Shown piece after piece: positions 15,758-24,742 of a DNA stretch of 38,707 bases. A program made the translations under genes and the position numbers. The stretch is from Oscillospiraceae bacterium (lineage in GTDB: Bacteria; Bacillota; Clostridia; UMGS1810). The stretch covers positions 1 through 38,707 of the forward strand of contig SVJM01000020.1 in NCBI GenBank assembly GCA_015068975.1. The letters run 5' to 3'. Under the pieces are notes generated by a model that did not search any database, was not told the origin of the DNA, and saw only the letters and a program-made list of their open reading frames with translations. Each line of letters begins with the position of its first letter. Positions within the stretch are counted from its first letter, which is position 1.

Positions 15758-17188
15758 CTATCTTTTGTAAAGATTATTATAATGCCTGAATTTGTTTTTG
15801 TCTATTGAATCAAGCTGAGCCTTTGTGACTCTGTACTGCCAGTTACCATCAGCCTTACCCGGTATATTAAGCCTTGTATCGGATCCGTATCCCAGAAGAT
15901 CCTGAATAGGTAGTATACACAGAGCCGATGAACTTCTGAAAATAGTCTTTATCACAGAATCAAGTCCTCTTTCCCAATCGGGACTTTCGTATCCACAGTA
16001 GTCAAGCATTTTCTTTCTTGTATTATCATCAAGCTCCCAAAGATATCCCAGGAGGGTATTGTTATCATGGGTGCCGGAGTATGCAACTGAATTTGGGATA
16101 TAATTATGCGGTAGATGTGTACTGTCATCATCACCCAAAAATCCGAACTGGAATACCCTCATTCCCGGAAGACCGCTGTCTTCAACCATCTTCATAACCT
16201 CAGGGCTCAGATCACCAAGATCCTCTGCTATAATAAGTTTATCCCCTGCAATTTCCTTAAACTTATCTATTATATCCATTCCCGGGCCCTTGATCCACTT
16301 ACCGTTTCGTGCTGTTGTTTCCTTTGCATCCACAGACCAGTATGATTCAAATGCTCTGAAGTGATCGATACGCACCCCGTCAAAAAGTGTGAACATATGC
16401 TTAAGTCTGTCACACCACCAGTTGTATCCGTCTTTTTTCATTTTGTCCCAGTCATAAAGCGGATTTCCCCAAAGCTGACCATCTGCGCTGAAGTAATCTG
16501 GCGGAACCCCTGCAACCGACACAGGATAGCCTTTGTCATTTAATAAGAACTGGTCTTTGTTGCTCCACACATCACAGCTGTCAAATGAAACATAAATAGG
16601 AATATCCCCTATTATCTGTATTCCCTTTGAATTGGCATAGTCCTTTATGCTCTTCCACTGGTTAAAGAATTCATACTGAATAAACTTCCACATAAACAGA
16701 ACAGCTTCATCATATGATTCATTGTCCCATTCTGTCCAGAGCTTCTGCTGGTTGGCACTTTTAAGCGCCATAAACATACAGAAGTCTTCTATGTATTTAT
16801 TGTGTGCCACAAACTCTTCTATTTCAGCTTTGTTTGTTACTCTCTCAGATGCTTTCTTTAGTATTTCGTTTCTTGTATGATACAGTCTTACATATTCGCT
16901 GCTGTATGGTGTAGTCTGAAGCTGTGTCTTCAGTTCTTCTTCTGTGAGAAGTCCCTTATCTTTGAGAATATTCAGGTCTACAAAATAAGGGTTTCCGCCA
17001 AAAGCAGAATAGGATTTGTAAGGCGAATTACATTCATCCACCATGCAAAAAGGCAACACCTGCCAATATGAGAAACCACACTCTGAAAGAAAATCCACGA
17101 ACTCCTTTGCCTCTTTTCCAAAGCTTCCTATGGAATAGTCTCCCCAAAGGGATGAAATGTGCATAAGCACACCGCTTTTTCTTTTCAT
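15758..17188 (-). CDS. malQ: 4-alpha-glucanotransferase (amylomaltase, GH77)
   Basis: 476 residues, close to the usual 500. The enzyme transfers alpha-1,4-glucan segments between malto-oligosaccharides in the cytoplasm, for maltodextrin or glycogen use. GH77 landmarks are all present: N-terminal GVLMHISSLWG, substrate-site SPYKSYSAFGGNPYF at about 55-69, nucleophile Asp275 in GVRIDHFRAFESYW, acid/base Glu322 in IIAEDLGDL, and Asp375 in SGTHDNNTL. No signal peptide is present. ATG 17188 has AAGGAAG at eight bases. It has a promoter at 17223-17251 and is not tightly linked to other sugar genes; the next gene downstream is 105 bp away and has its own promoter. Confidence 0.97.
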   Translation of the reverse strand: MKRKSGVLMHISSLWGDYSIGSFGKEAKEFVDFLSECGFSYWQVLPFCMVDECNSPYKSYSAFGGNPYFVDLNILKDKGLLTEEELKTQLQTTPYSSEYVRLYHTRNEILKKASERVTNKAEIEEFVAHNKYIEDFCMFMALKSANQQKLWTEWDNESYDEAVLFMWKFIQYEFFNQWKSIKDYANSKGIQIIGDIPIYVSFDSCDVWSNKDQFLLNDKGYPVSVAGVPPDYFSADGQLWGNPLYDWDKMKKDGYNWWCDRLKHMFTLFDGVRIDHFRAFESYWSVDAKETTARNGKWIKGPGMDIIDKFKEIAGDKLIIAEDLGDLSPEVMKMVEDSGLPGMRVFQFGFLGDDDSTHLPHNYIPNSVAYSGTHDNNTLLGYLWELDDNTRKKMLDYCGYESPDWERGLDSVIKTIFRSSSALCILPIQDLLGYGSDTRLNIPGKADGNWQYRVTKAQLDSIDKNKFRHYNNLYKR

Positions 17189-17222
17189 AATTCATTCTTC
17201 CTTCTTCATAAAATTTTTATAT

Positions 17223-17251
17223 ATAATATCACATTATATATATAATTGCAA
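17223..17251 (-). promoter_or_regulatory. Promoter of malQ
   Basis: Read leftwards, TTGCAA (17246-17251) and TATTAT (17223-17228) are spaced by 17 bp, about 35 bp before the start codon. The surrounding sequence is alternating A/T. Confidence 0.6.
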
Positions 17252-17271
17252 ATGTATATTATGGAAGCTAC

Positions 17272-17305
17272 AAAAAAAGGATGTGAAAGAAAACCCTTCA
17301 CATCC
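17272..17305 (-). terminator. Terminator of the nadD-leuS operon
   Basis: GGATGTGAA (17279-17287) pairs perfectly with TTCACATCC (17297-17305) around a 9-nt loop and is followed by seven U residues in the leftward transcript. It lies 14 bp after the leuS stop. Confidence 0.92.
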
Positions 17306-17318
17306 CACTATTATTATA

Positions 17319-19727
17319 TTACTTCACAACTATATTTACAAGTCTTCCCTTAACCACAATCACCTTAACAATGGTCTTGCCTTCAGTAAGTTCTTTTACC
17401 TTATCATTTTCCAAAGCGACTTCTTTGATTTCATCATCAGAAAGACCAGCAGCGATCATAATCTTATCCTTTACCTTGCCGTTGATCTGGATAACTATTT
17501 CAATCTCATCGTCAATCATCTTTGACTCATCGTATTCAGGCCATTTTGCAAGGGAAAGGTATCCTTCCATGCCAAACTTCTCCCAAAGCTCTTCTGTCAT
17601 ATGAGGAGCAACAGGGTTGAGAAGTGTGATAAGCAACAGATAGTCATCCTTAGTAATGGAATCAAGCTTCTGATAATCATTTACAAGACTCATAAGTGCT
17701 GCAATGGCAGTGTTGAATTTCATTCTGTCATAATCATCGGAAACCTTCTTGATTGTTTTGTGGATAGTCTTCTCAAGTTCCTTTGAATATCCCTGTTTAT
17801 CATTTACAGCTTCCTGGAGGTTCCAGACTCTTTCCATAAATTTGTAGCAACCCTTAAGACCCTTCTGTGACCATGGTGTTGTCTGATCAAATGCACCGAT
17901 AAACATTTCATATGTTCTGAATGCATCTGCACCGAATTCATCCACAACATCATCAGGATTTACCACATTTCCTCTTGATTTTGACATCTTCTGATTGTCT
18001 TCGCCAAGAATCATACCATGTGATGTTCTCATCTGATATGGTTCTTTTGTAGGAACAACACCAATATCATAAAGGAACTTATGCCAGAATCGTGAATATA
18101 GAAGATGGAGTGTTGTGTGCTCCATACCACCGTTATACCAATCAACAGGTGCCCAGTAATCAAGAGCTTCTTTTGAAGCAAGAGCATCGTTGTTGTGAGG
18201 ATCCATGTATCTTAAGAAGTACCAGCTTGATCCTGCCCACTGTGGCATTGTATCAGTTTCTCTCTGAGCCTTGCCACCGCAGTGAGGACAAGTAGTATCT
18301 ATCCAGTCATAAGCCTTAGCCAAAGGTGATTCGCCATTTTCGCCCGGTTCAAATGTGTCAAGTTCAGGAAGTTCCAATGGAAGTTCGCTTTCAGGAATCG
18401 GAACCCAGCCACACTTTTCACAATAAACCAACGGAATAGGCTCTCCCCAGTAACGCTGACGTGAGAACACCCAGTCACGAAGCTTGAAGTTTACTTTTCT
18501 TTCTCCAAGGCCTTTTTCTTCAAGCCAGTTGATCATAGCAGGGATAGCTTCCTTGACACTGAGTCCGTCAAGGAATCCGGAATTCACCATATTTCCGCTT
18601 GAAACATCAGTATAAGCTTCTTTCTGCACATCTTCTCCGCCTGCAACAACTTCAATTATAGGTAAATCAAACTTCTTGGCAAATTCCCAGTCACGACTGT
18701 CGTGAGCAGGCACTGCCATAATAGCACCTGTACCATATGTTACAAGTACATAGTCAGAAATCCATACAGGAAGCTCCTTGCCGTTTGCAGGGTTTATCGC
18801 ACATACACCCTCAAGGCATACACCTGTTTTGTCTTTAGCAAGCTCTGTTCTTTCAAACTCAGATTTCTTGCTTGCCTGTACAATGTAATCTTCAACCTGA
18901 TCATAGTTCTTAATAAGTGGCTTAAGCTTTTTGATAAGATCATGCTCAGGACTCATTACAACATAAGTAGCACCAAAGAGTGTATCACAACGTGTAGTAT
19001 ATACAACAAGCTCATCTCCTGATGTAAGCTTGAACTTAACATTGGCACCTTCACTTCTGCCAATCCAGTTTTTCTGCTGAATTTTTACTTTTTCAATATA
19101 ATCAACATCATCGAGATCATCTATAAGACGTTGTGCATATTCAGTGATTTTGAGCATCCACTGGCTCTTTCTTCTCTGAACAACTTCGCTTCCGCATCTT
19201 TCACAAACACCATTGACAACCTCTTCATTTGAAAGACCAACCTTACATCCTGTACACCAGTTAATAGGCATTTCCTGTTTATATGCGAGGCCCTTTTTGA
19301 ACATCTGCATAAATATCCACTGTGTCCATTTATAGTATGAAGGATCTGTGGTATTAACTTCTCTTGACCAGTCAAAGGAGAAACCAAGCATCTTAAGCTG
19401 TCTTGTGAAGTTATCAACATTTTTCTTTGTGACAATCTTTGGATGTACTTTGTTTTTTATAGCAAAGTTTTCTGTAGGAAGACCAAAAGCATCCCAACCG
19501 ATAGGATAAAGAACATTGAAGCCTTCCATTCTACGCTTTCTTGCAATAATATCAAGCGCAGTATAGCTTCTCGGATGACCTACATGAAGTCCTTGTCCTG
19601 ATGGATAAGGAAACTCTATAAGATTGTAAAACTTAGGCTTATCACTGCCTGTTACAGCCTCAAAGCATCCATCCTCTTCCCATTTTTTCTGCCATTTCTT
19701 TTCTATGGAAGTAAAATCGTATTTCAT
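17319..19727 (-). CDS. leuS: Leucyl-tRNA synthetase
   Basis: 802 residues, the usual bacterial length (about 805). It charges tRNA-Leu with leucine. The class I signature HVGH is at 48-51 and the KMSKS loop at 580-584. The zinc-ribbon CTGC...CERC, a second CEKC and CPHC pair, and the editing (CP1) domain with its [14 protein letters not shown] motif are all present. The C-terminal anticodon-binding domain and the small [11 protein letters not shown] end domain are complete. ATG 19727 has AGGAGG at eight bases. It is the last gene of the nadD-yqeK-LCP-rsfS-leuS operon. I saw no T-box leader before it, which fits its position inside an operon. Confidence 0.98.
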   Translation of the reverse strand: MKYDFTSIEKKWQKKWEEDGCFEAVTGSDKPKFYNLIEFPYPSGQGLHVGHPRSYTALDIIARKRRMEGFNVLYPIGWDAFGLPTENFAIKNKVHPKIVTKKNVDNFTRQLKMLGFSFDWSREVNTTDPSYYKWTQWIFMQMFKKGLAYKQEMPINWCTGCKVGLSNEEVVNGVCERCGSEVVQRRKSQWMLKITEYAQRLIDDLDDVDYIEKVKIQQKNWIGRSEGANVKFKLTSGDELVVYTTRCDTLFGATYVVMSPEHDLIKKLKPLIKNYDQVEDYIVQASKKSEFERTELAKDKTGVCLEGVCAINPANGKELPVWISDYVLVTYGTGAIMAVPAHDSRDWEFAKKFDLPIIEVVAGGEDVQKEAYTDVSSGNMVNSGFLDGLSVKEAIPAMINWLEEKGLGERKVNFKLRDWVFSRQRYWGEPIPLVYCEKCGWVPIPESELPLELPELDTFEPGENGESPLAKAYDWIDTTCPHCGGKAQRETDTMPQWAGSSWYFLRYMDPHNNDALASKEALDYWAPVDWYNGGMEHTTLHLLYSRFWHKFLYDIGVVPTKEPYQMRTSHGMILGEDNQKMSKSRGNVVNPDDVVDEFGADAFRTYEMFIGAFDQTTPWSQKGLKGCYKFMERVWNLQEAVNDKQGYSKELEKTIHKTIKKVSDDYDRMKFNTAIAALMSLVNDYQKLDSITKDDYLLLITLLNPVAPHMTEELWEKFGMEGYLSLAKWPEYDESKMIDDEIEIVIQINGKVKDKIMIAAGLSDDEIKEVALENDKVKELTEGKTIVKVIVVKGRLVNIVVK

Positions 19728-19744
19728 CTATCTTTCCTCCTGTA

Positions 19745-20113
19745 CTACATTTTACTGTTTTGTTCTATAATATCAGACACATCAACTTCCGGTGCATCTG
19801 ACCATAAGCTTTCGATAGAATAAAAGTCTCTTTGCTCAGGATTAAAAATGTGAACCACCACTGTGGAATAATCAAGCAGTATCCAGCTCGCATCACTAAA
19901 TCCCTCTTTTGAATAAAGCTCTATATTTTCTTCCTTGAGTTTTTCTTCCAGTTCATCTGCAAGGGATTTGATCTGTGTGGAAGAATTACCATTGCATATA
20001 ACAAAGTAATCTGCAATGGTGGTCAATGAAGATATATTCAACACTTTGATATTTTCTGTCTTTCTTCTGGAAAGAACAGCAACTGTTTTTTGCATTAATT
20101 CTTCAGAATTCAT
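19745..20113 (-). CDS. rsfS: Ribosome silencing factor RsfS (Iojap/YbeB)
   Basis: 122 residues. RsfS binds uL14 on the 50S subunit and blocks subunit joining in starvation. The family core is clear: the N-terminal helix, ITTIADYFVICNGNSSTQIKSLADELEEKL at about 30-60, the EGFSDASWILLDYSTVVVHIF segment, and the REFY-like QRDFYSIESLW near the C-terminus. Two ATGs stand side by side at 20116 and 20113; the second is better spaced from AGAGG. It lies 17 bp before leuS and 20 bp after the LCP gene in the same operon, a common clostridial order. Confidence 0.96.
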   Translation of the reverse strand: MNSEELMQKTVAVLSRRKTENIKVLNISSLTTIADYFVICNGNSSTQIKSLADELEEKLKEENIELYSKEGFSDASWILLDYSTVVVHIFNPEQRDFYSIESLWSDAPEVDVSDIIEQNSKM

Positions 20114-20133
20114 CATACACCTCTGATTTATAC

Positions 20134-21024
20134 CTATTTTGTAAAATACTCACTTACGGTCTGATCATTGAGAGCTTTGTTTGAAATATAATATGAAAGA
20201 CCATCTCTGTATTCTGCAACTCCCTCAAGTGTGAGTATGTTTATATTCTCTCTTTTTATACCCATAACTACAAATCCAAACTTATACATTTCGTCTGCAG
20301 TAAAGCTTGTCTCACATGATCTGGAAAAAATATCAACAAGATCAGGAAGATTAAATACACTTGATGCACTGAATACCTTATCAAGAGTAGCACCAATAAA
20401 TTCCTTCTGCACCTTTACTCTTCCTATATCACCATCAGCATATCTTCTGAATCTTACCAGCTGCTCTGCCTTATCACCATTAAGAAACTGTGGTCCGGGA
20501 TAAAGGTCTATATACAAATCCTGCTCAGGATCTTCATATTTCATTCTCTCAGGAACATCAAAGTAAACTCCGCCCATAGCATCAATTATCTTTTTGAATC
20601 CGGCTGTATCAACCAGAATGTAATTGTCCGCTCTCAGCCCTGTAACCATCTCTACTTCTTTGTATACATTTTCTATATCACGCTGCATCTTGCCATCCTT
20701 GTATACAAAATATGATGCGTTAATCTTTTTGTTTGCTCTTGATACTCCATCAACATATGTATCACGTGGAATCTGAAACATACTAAGTGTTCCCTTTGCA
20801 ACATCAAGCTGTGCAAAAATAATAACATCTGTTCTGTATCCCTCTTTATCAACACCAAGAAGCAAACTGTTGATACATAAATTTTCTACTGCCTGTTCTT
20901 CGTTGGATTCCACTCTTTGCTCATATACGTTCATAGTCCACAAAGAGCCACCGATACCAACAGCAACCAACGTCACAAGCAAAATATATGATATGATATT
21001 TCTCATGATTGATCTGCTTTTCAT
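20134..21024 (-). CDS. LytR-CpsA-Psr (LCP) family protein
   Basis: 296 residues. LCP proteins are membrane-bound phosphotransferases that attach anionic glycopolymers such as teichoic acid or capsule to peptidoglycan. An N-terminal transmembrane helix spans about 8-28 and the catalytic domain faces outward. Key family residues appear in LLLGVDKEGYRTDVI (Asp59, Arg64, Asp66) and IPRDTYV (85-91), then INASY and RFRRYADGDIGRV. The frame begins at TTG 21027, but ATG 21024, five bases after GAGG, is preferred. This operon position (between yqeK and rsfS) is frequent in Clostridia. Wall-polymer attachment is relevant because SLH proteins bind wall polymers. Confidence 0.94.
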   Translation of the reverse strand: MKSRSIMRNIISYILLVTLVAVGIGGSLWTMNVYEQRVESNEEQAVENLCINSLLLGVDKEGYRTDVIIFAQLDVAKGTLSMFQIPRDTYVDGVSRANKKINASYFVYKDGKMQRDIENVYKEVEMVTGLRADNYILVDTAGFKKIIDAMGGVYFDVPERMKYEDPEQDLYIDLYPGPQFLNGDKAEQLVRFRRYADGDIGRVKVQKEFIGATLDKVFSASSVFNLPDLVDIFSRSCETSFTADEMYKFGFVVMGIKRENINILTLEGVAEYRDGLSYYISNKALNDQTVSEYFTK

Positions 21025-21031
21025 CAAATCC

Positions 21032-21592
21032 TCACCTACTTAAATAAAAGTTTCTTGTATCTATAGTATTTGTATGAAGAAGTGTACCCTTTTTCAAAAC
21101 AGATTTGATAGTCATATCAATCTGATAAACAAGTGCCTTATCAATATTGTCGAAGGCAAGCTTTCTCATAATATCTACTCCTTCGAAGTGACGCATTGGC
21201 TCTATGAAATCTGCAATATATATTATCTTGGTCAGAAGAGGCATATCGGGCTTTCCTACTGTATGATAATATATAGCATCGTATATTTCTTCATCATCAA
21301 TCCCAAAAATATCCCGTGCAACCTCTGCTCCGAGAAATCCATGTATGAGACCTGTCTGTTTCTGTGTTATGTAATCAAGCTTGAGATTGTACTTATCACA
21401 AAGCTCAAACATTTCCTGAGTAGAATAATTCTTTGCACAGTCATGAAGAAGCCCTGCTATACGTGCCTTCTCCACATCAGCACCATGAAAAGCAGCCATC
21501 GAAACAGCAGTTTCCATAACTCCGATAGAATGATTGAATCTTTTTTCAATAAGCATTTGTGAAAGCTTTGATTTCATCTCATCAAAAGTCAT
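21032..21592 (-). CDS. yqeK: HD-domain Ap4A hydrolase YqeK
   Basis: 186 residues. YqeK is a metal-dependent HD hydrolase that splits diadenosine tetraphosphate symmetrically. Ligands are visible: His21 in FNHSIGVMETA, the HD pair at His50-Asp51 in GLLHDCAKNYS, His in GLIHGFLGAEVA, and YYHTVGKPDM plus IIYIADFIEP further on. Length and layout match the family. ATG 21592 has AAGGAAG at eight bases. It lies 13 bp after nadD and seven bp before the LCP gene. Confidence 0.96.
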   Translation of the reverse strand: MTFDEMKSKLSQMLIEKRFNHSIGVMETAVSMAAFHGADVEKARIAGLLHDCAKNYSTQEMFELCDKYNLKLDYITQKQTGLIHGFLGAEVARDIFGIDDEEIYDAIYYHTVGKPDMPLLTKIIYIADFIEPMRHFEGVDIMRKLAFDNIDKALVYQIDMTIKSVLKKGTLLHTNTIDTRNFYLSR

Positions 21593-21605
21593 TAATCTTT
21601 CTTCC

Positions 21606-22202
21606 TTATCTGTATAAATTATTGTCCGTTATATATTGCATAACACAATGGGGAATCATATCCGTTACATCCTCATTATTAACGAGTTTTTTTCTGATGT
21701 CGGTGGACGAAATGTCAACCATCGGCATCTGACACAGCGAAATATGTGAATTATATTTTTGATTAAAAATACTAATATCTTCATTTAGCGCTGAGTTTAC
21801 ATTATATTCCCTGTCAAGGACAACAAACTGATTTTCTTTTACAAGCTCGGTGAAATTATACCACATACCAAGTTGATAAAAAGAATCAGCACCAATTATA
21901 ATTACATACTCATCATCGGTTGTTTCTCTGAAATGTCTCATGGTTTCCACAGTATATGAATACTCTTCTCTCTTAATCTCATAATCTGAAACAAAAAACC
22001 TATCATATGGCTTAAGAGCAAGTTTGAGCATATTGTATCTGTGAATCTTATCTGTGATATTTCTGTCTTTTTTGTGAGGGGGATTGCCATTTGGCAAAAA
22101 CATTATTCTGTCAAATGACAAATTGTCCATACAGTGCTGTGCCATAAAAATATGGCCATTATGAACCGGATCAAAGGTTCCGCCGAGAACACCGATTTTC
22201 AT
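21606..22202 (-). CDS. nadD: Nicotinate-nucleotide adenylyltransferase
   Basis: 198 residues. NadD makes nicotinic acid adenine dinucleotide from NaMN and ATP, the step before NAD synthetase. The nucleotidyltransferase motif GGTFDPVHNGH is at 7-17, PNGNPPHK at about 37-44, and ISSTDIR at 164-170. The frame is open to 22235, but ATG 22202 begins the conserved MKIGVLGGTFDP and has AAAGGAC upstream. It is the first gene of a five-gene operon with a strong promoter in the gap to obgE. The small yhbY gene often found between obgE and nadD is missing. Confidence 0.97.
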   Translation of the reverse strand: MKIGVLGGTFDPVHNGHIFMAQHCMDNLSFDRIMFLPNGNPPHKKDRNITDKIHRYNMLKLALKPYDRFFVSDYEIKREEYSYTVETMRHFRETTDDEYVIIIGADSFYQLGMWYNFTELVKENQFVVLDREYNVNSALNEDISIFNQKYNSHISLCQMPMVDISSTDIRKKLVNNEDVTDMIPHCVMQYITDNNLYR

Positions 22203-22253
22203 ATGAATTTCTGTCCTTTTCAGTAAAAATAACACACTTAAACTCTATTTTAC

Positions 22254-22282
22254 ATTATACTAAATTTACCAAATTAAGTCAA
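22254..22282 (-). promoter_or_regulatory. Promoter of the nadD-leuS operon
   Basis: Read leftwards, TTGACT (22277-22282) and TATAAT (22254-22259) are spaced by 17 bp. The -35 abuts the obgE stop codon. It would start a leader of about 45 nt before nadD. Confidence 0.85.
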
Positions 22283-23557
22283 CTATTTAATATAATCAAA
22301 TTCAAGTTCATATATTCGTACAGTATCACCTTCACAGCATCCCATTTTTTCCAGTTCTTTGATAACACCTTTTTTCTTAAGTGACATCTGGAAAAACTGC
22401 AACGACTCGGAATCTGCCAGATTTGTAGACCCCAGAACTCTCTTTATCCATGGTCCTTCAACAACATATACTCCATCTTCTATGCTGACTGTGAAAGGCT
22501 CTTCCTCTTCAAATACAATAACCTCTTCCTCATCACCCTCTTCATACAGAACAGGCATAGGAATGGTATCAAGCATACCGGATACATGAAGCATAAGTTC
22601 ACGTACGCCACTGTTTTGTGCTGCAGAAATTTCGAACACCTTGTATCCTCTGTTTCTCATTTCTTCACAAAAGCTTTCATATACTGTACTGTCAAAAACT
22701 ATATCCTTCTTATTGGCAGCTACAATCTGAGTTTTTTGTGCAAGTACAGGATTGTACATTTCGATTTCTTTATTTATAAGATCAAAATCCTCAATTGGAT
22801 TTCTTCCTTCTATACCTGAAGCATCCACCACATGTATAAGGAGTCTGGTTCTCTCTACATGCTTAAGAAACTCATGTCCCAGACCTATCCCCTCACTTGC
22901 ACCTTCAATAATTCCCGGGATATCTGCCATAACAAAGCTGTTTCCTTCTCCAAGATCCACCACACCAAGATTTGGCTCAAGAGTAGTGAAATGATAATTT
23001 GCTATCTTTGGTCTTGCATCACTTACAACAGAAAGAAGTGTGGATTTGCCCACATTAGGAAATCCAACCAGTCCTACATCTGCAAGAAGCTTAAGCTCAA
23101 GAACAACCTCTTTCTTTTCTCCGTCTGTACCGGATTTTGCAAATTTTGGTGTCTGTCTGGTGGCTGTAGCAAAATGGTTATTCCCCCATCCGCCACTTCC
23201 GCCTTTACAAATGACTACCTTCTGTCCCATTTTGTTAAGATCACAAAGGATCTTTCCGCTGTTTGCATCCTTTATAACTGTACCTACAGGCACAGTAACA
23301 ATAAGGTCCTGTCCGTTTCTGCCGGAGCATTTGGCAGCACGACCATCCTCACCGTTTTGTGCTTTGTATACTTTTTTATAACGAAAATCTGCCAATGTGC
23401 TGACCTTGTCATCAGTAACGAATATTACACTTCCGCCATTGCCGCCGTCTCCGCCATCAGGACCGCCTGCAGCCACATATTTTTCTCTGTGAAAGGACAC
23501 CAGACCATTGCCGCCCTTTCCTGCTTCTATGCTGATTGCCGCTGTATCTGCCAGCAT
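22283..23557 (-). CDS. obgE: GTPase Obg/CgtA
   Basis: 424 residues. Obg is an essential GTPase for 50S assembly and stress response. Three domains are clear: the Gly-rich Obg fold (1-158, with GGPDGGDGGNGGSVIF), the G domain (P-loop GFPNVGKST at 165-173, switch DIPGIIEGASEG, and AANKKD), and the C-terminal OCT domain (about 345-424). ATG codons at 23560 and 23557 are adjacent; the second is better spaced from GAGG. It lies 102 bp after rpmA with a terminator in between, so it may depend on read-through or on a promoter I cannot place. Confidence 0.97.
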   Translation of the reverse strand: MLADTAAISIEAGKGGNGLVSFHREKYVAAGGPDGGDGGNGGSVIFVTDDKVSTLADFRYKKVYKAQNGEDGRAAKCSGRNGQDLIVTVPVGTVIKDANSGKILCDLNKMGQKVVICKGGSGGWGNNHFATATRQTPKFAKSGTDGEKKEVVLELKLLADVGLVGFPNVGKSTLLSVVSDARPKIANYHFTTLEPNLGVVDLGEGNSFVMADIPGIIEGASEGIGLGHEFLKHVERTRLLIHVVDASGIEGRNPIEDFDLINKEIEMYNPVLAQKTQIVAANKKDIVFDSTVYESFCEEMRNRGYKVFEISAAQNSGVRELMLHVSGMLDTIPMPVLYEEGDEEEVIVFEEEEPFTVSIEDGVYVVEGPWIKRVLGSTNLADSESLQFFQMSLKKKGVIKELEKMGCCEGDTVRIYELEFDYIK

Positions 23558-23606
23558 CATAACCCCTCTTTTCTTTATAAAATCAAAATAATAATCTGTA
23601 TCACAT

Positions 23607-23638
23607 AAAAAAGGGTTGAACTAATAATTAGTCAACCC
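23607..23638 (-). terminator. Terminator after rpmA
   Basis: GGGTTGA (23613-23619) pairs with TCAACCC (23632-23638), extended by an inner CTAAT/ATTAG stem, and ends in six U residues in the leftward transcript. It separates the ribosomal protein operon from obgE, perhaps partially. Confidence 0.88.
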
Positions 23639-23659
23639 CCAAAATGCGGTAATAAATAA

Positions 23660-23944
23660 TTACTGAGCGATTTCGTATACGCTAACCTGCTTCTTATCTT
23701 TACCCAATCTTTCAAATTTTACCTTGCCGTCAACAATTGCAAAAAGTGTATCATCGCTACCCTTCTTAACATTGATGCCGGGATGTATCTTTGTACCACG
23801 CTGTCTAACGAGGATATTGCCTGCGAGAACATGCTGTCCGTCAGCCTTCTTCACACCAAGTCTCTTGGATTCACTGTCACGTCCGTTCTTTGTAGAACCA
23901 ACACCCTTCTTATGAGCGAATAATTGAAGATTTAATTTAATCAT
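23660..23944 (-). CDS. rpmA: 50S ribosomal protein bL27 (with cleavable N-terminus)
   Basis: 94 residues. bL27 reaches to the peptidyl transferase centre. The N-terminus [10 protein letters not shown] precedes [14 protein letters not shown]; in Bacillota this nine-to-ten-residue extension is cut off by the protease Prp, encoded immediately upstream here. The GGAGG ribosome binding site overlaps the end of prp. Length and the conserved core ([15 protein letters not shown]) are normal. Confidence 0.98.
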   Translation of the reverse strand: MIKLNLQLFAHKKGVGSTKNGRDSESKRLGVKKADGQHVLAGNILVRQRGTKIHPGINVKKGSDDTLFAIVDGKVKFERLGKDKKQVSVYEIAQ

Positions 23945-23946
23945 AT

Positions 23947-24276
23947 CTACACCTCCAGTTCGGATATCGAAATATTATCTTGGTAATCTGTTTCCAGTAT
24001 GTGAAGATACATACAGAAACTGTCAAGTAAAATGTTTACGTCATTTCTTATTGATGAGGATATATCGTCGGGAAGTACAAAAAATACCTCTCCATCATTT
24101 ACCTCATATCCAAAATCCACGCCAACGACCTCTTCCAGACCGTTTAAGACCATATTCACCGTAGCAGATAATGCTGCACAAACAACATCATTCTCCCGGC
24201 TAAAATCGGCATGGCCAGACATTGTAAACTTTACTATATTGCGATTTGCATCGCGATAAAAATCAATCTTAGTCAT
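23947..24276 (-). CDS. prp: Ribosomal-processing cysteine protease Prp
   Basis: 109 residues. Prp removes the N-terminal extension of bL27 and is essential in Staphylococcus aureus. Catalytic His22 lies in MSGHADF and Cys33 in DVVCAALSA, with the usual spacing. It sits between rplU and rpmA, the conserved order. No ribosome binding site is seen; the start codon is three bases past the rplU stop, so translational coupling is likely. Confidence 0.96.
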   Translation of the reverse strand: MTKIDFYRDANRNIVKFTMSGHADFSRENDVVCAALSATVNMVLNGLEEVVGVDFGYEVNDGEVFFVLPDDISSSIRNDVNILLDSFCMYLHILETDYQDNISISELEV

Positions 24277-24279
24277 ATC

Positions 24280-24588
24280 TTATGCGTTGATCTTTTCAAT
24301 CTTAACCTTTGTGTAAGGCTGTCTGTGACCCTGTTTGGTCTTAGAACCTTTCTTAGGTTTGTACTTGAAAACAATGATCTTTTTAGCTTTACCGTTTTCC
24401 AAAACAGTAGCGCTTACAGAAGCACCTTCAACTACAGGAGTACCGATAACCATGTTATCTCCTGATACTGCAAGAACCTTATCGAACTTAACAGTTTCTC
24501 CTTCGTTTACATCAAGCTTCTCGATGAACAAAACATCACCTTCGGAAACCTTATACTGCTTTCCGCCTGTTTCAATAATTGCGTACAT
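24280..24588 (-). CDS. rplU: 50S ribosomal protein bL21
   Basis: 102 residues, complete. The family core is plain: [18 protein letters not shown] at the N-terminus, then [16 protein letters not shown] and the C-terminal [17 protein letters not shown] that contacts 23S rRNA. ATG 24588 has AGGAGG at nine bases; the one-codon longer TTG start is rejected. First gene of the rplU-prp-rpmA operon. Confidence 0.98.
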   Translation of the reverse strand: MYAIIETGGKQYKVSEGDVLFIEKLDVNEGETVKFDKVLAVSGDNMVIGTPVVEGASVSATVLENGKAKKIIVFKYKPKKGSKTKQGHRQPYTKVKIEKINA

Positions 24589-24665
24589 CAAAATGCACCT
24601 CCTTTGTTAATCTCGCTAAAATCAGGGTACTTTGTAAAGTTTAAAAACCCTTTTTACGCGGTTAC
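24589..24665 (-). ncRNA. Candidate L21 leader RNA
   Basis: The leader of about 75 nt between the promoter and rplU contains an imperfect hairpin: AGGGT pairs with ACCCT, enclosing ACTTTGTAAAGT (about 24624-24653). Bacillota rplU operons are known to carry an L21 leader with an autoregulatory role. Assignment is by position and a simple fold only, not by a covariance-model match. Confidence 0.5.
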
Positions 24666-24671
24666 TGCACA

Positions 24672-24700
24672 ATTATAGCACCTGTCAAGGTGTTTGTCAA
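24672..24700 (-). promoter_or_regulatory. Promoter of rplU-prp-rpmA
   Basis: Read leftwards, TTGACA (24695-24700) and TATAAT (24672-24677) are both consensus with a 17-bp spacer. The spacer holds a small dyad CACCT/AGGTG. Confidence 0.9.
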
Positions 24701-24742
24701 TGGTTTTTTATTATTTTTTTGCTATTTATGGAATATATCAAT

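Noticed and set aside
22832-23608. 258-codon plus-strand frame opposite obgE
   Set aside because: Antisense shadow of a highly conserved GTPase gene.
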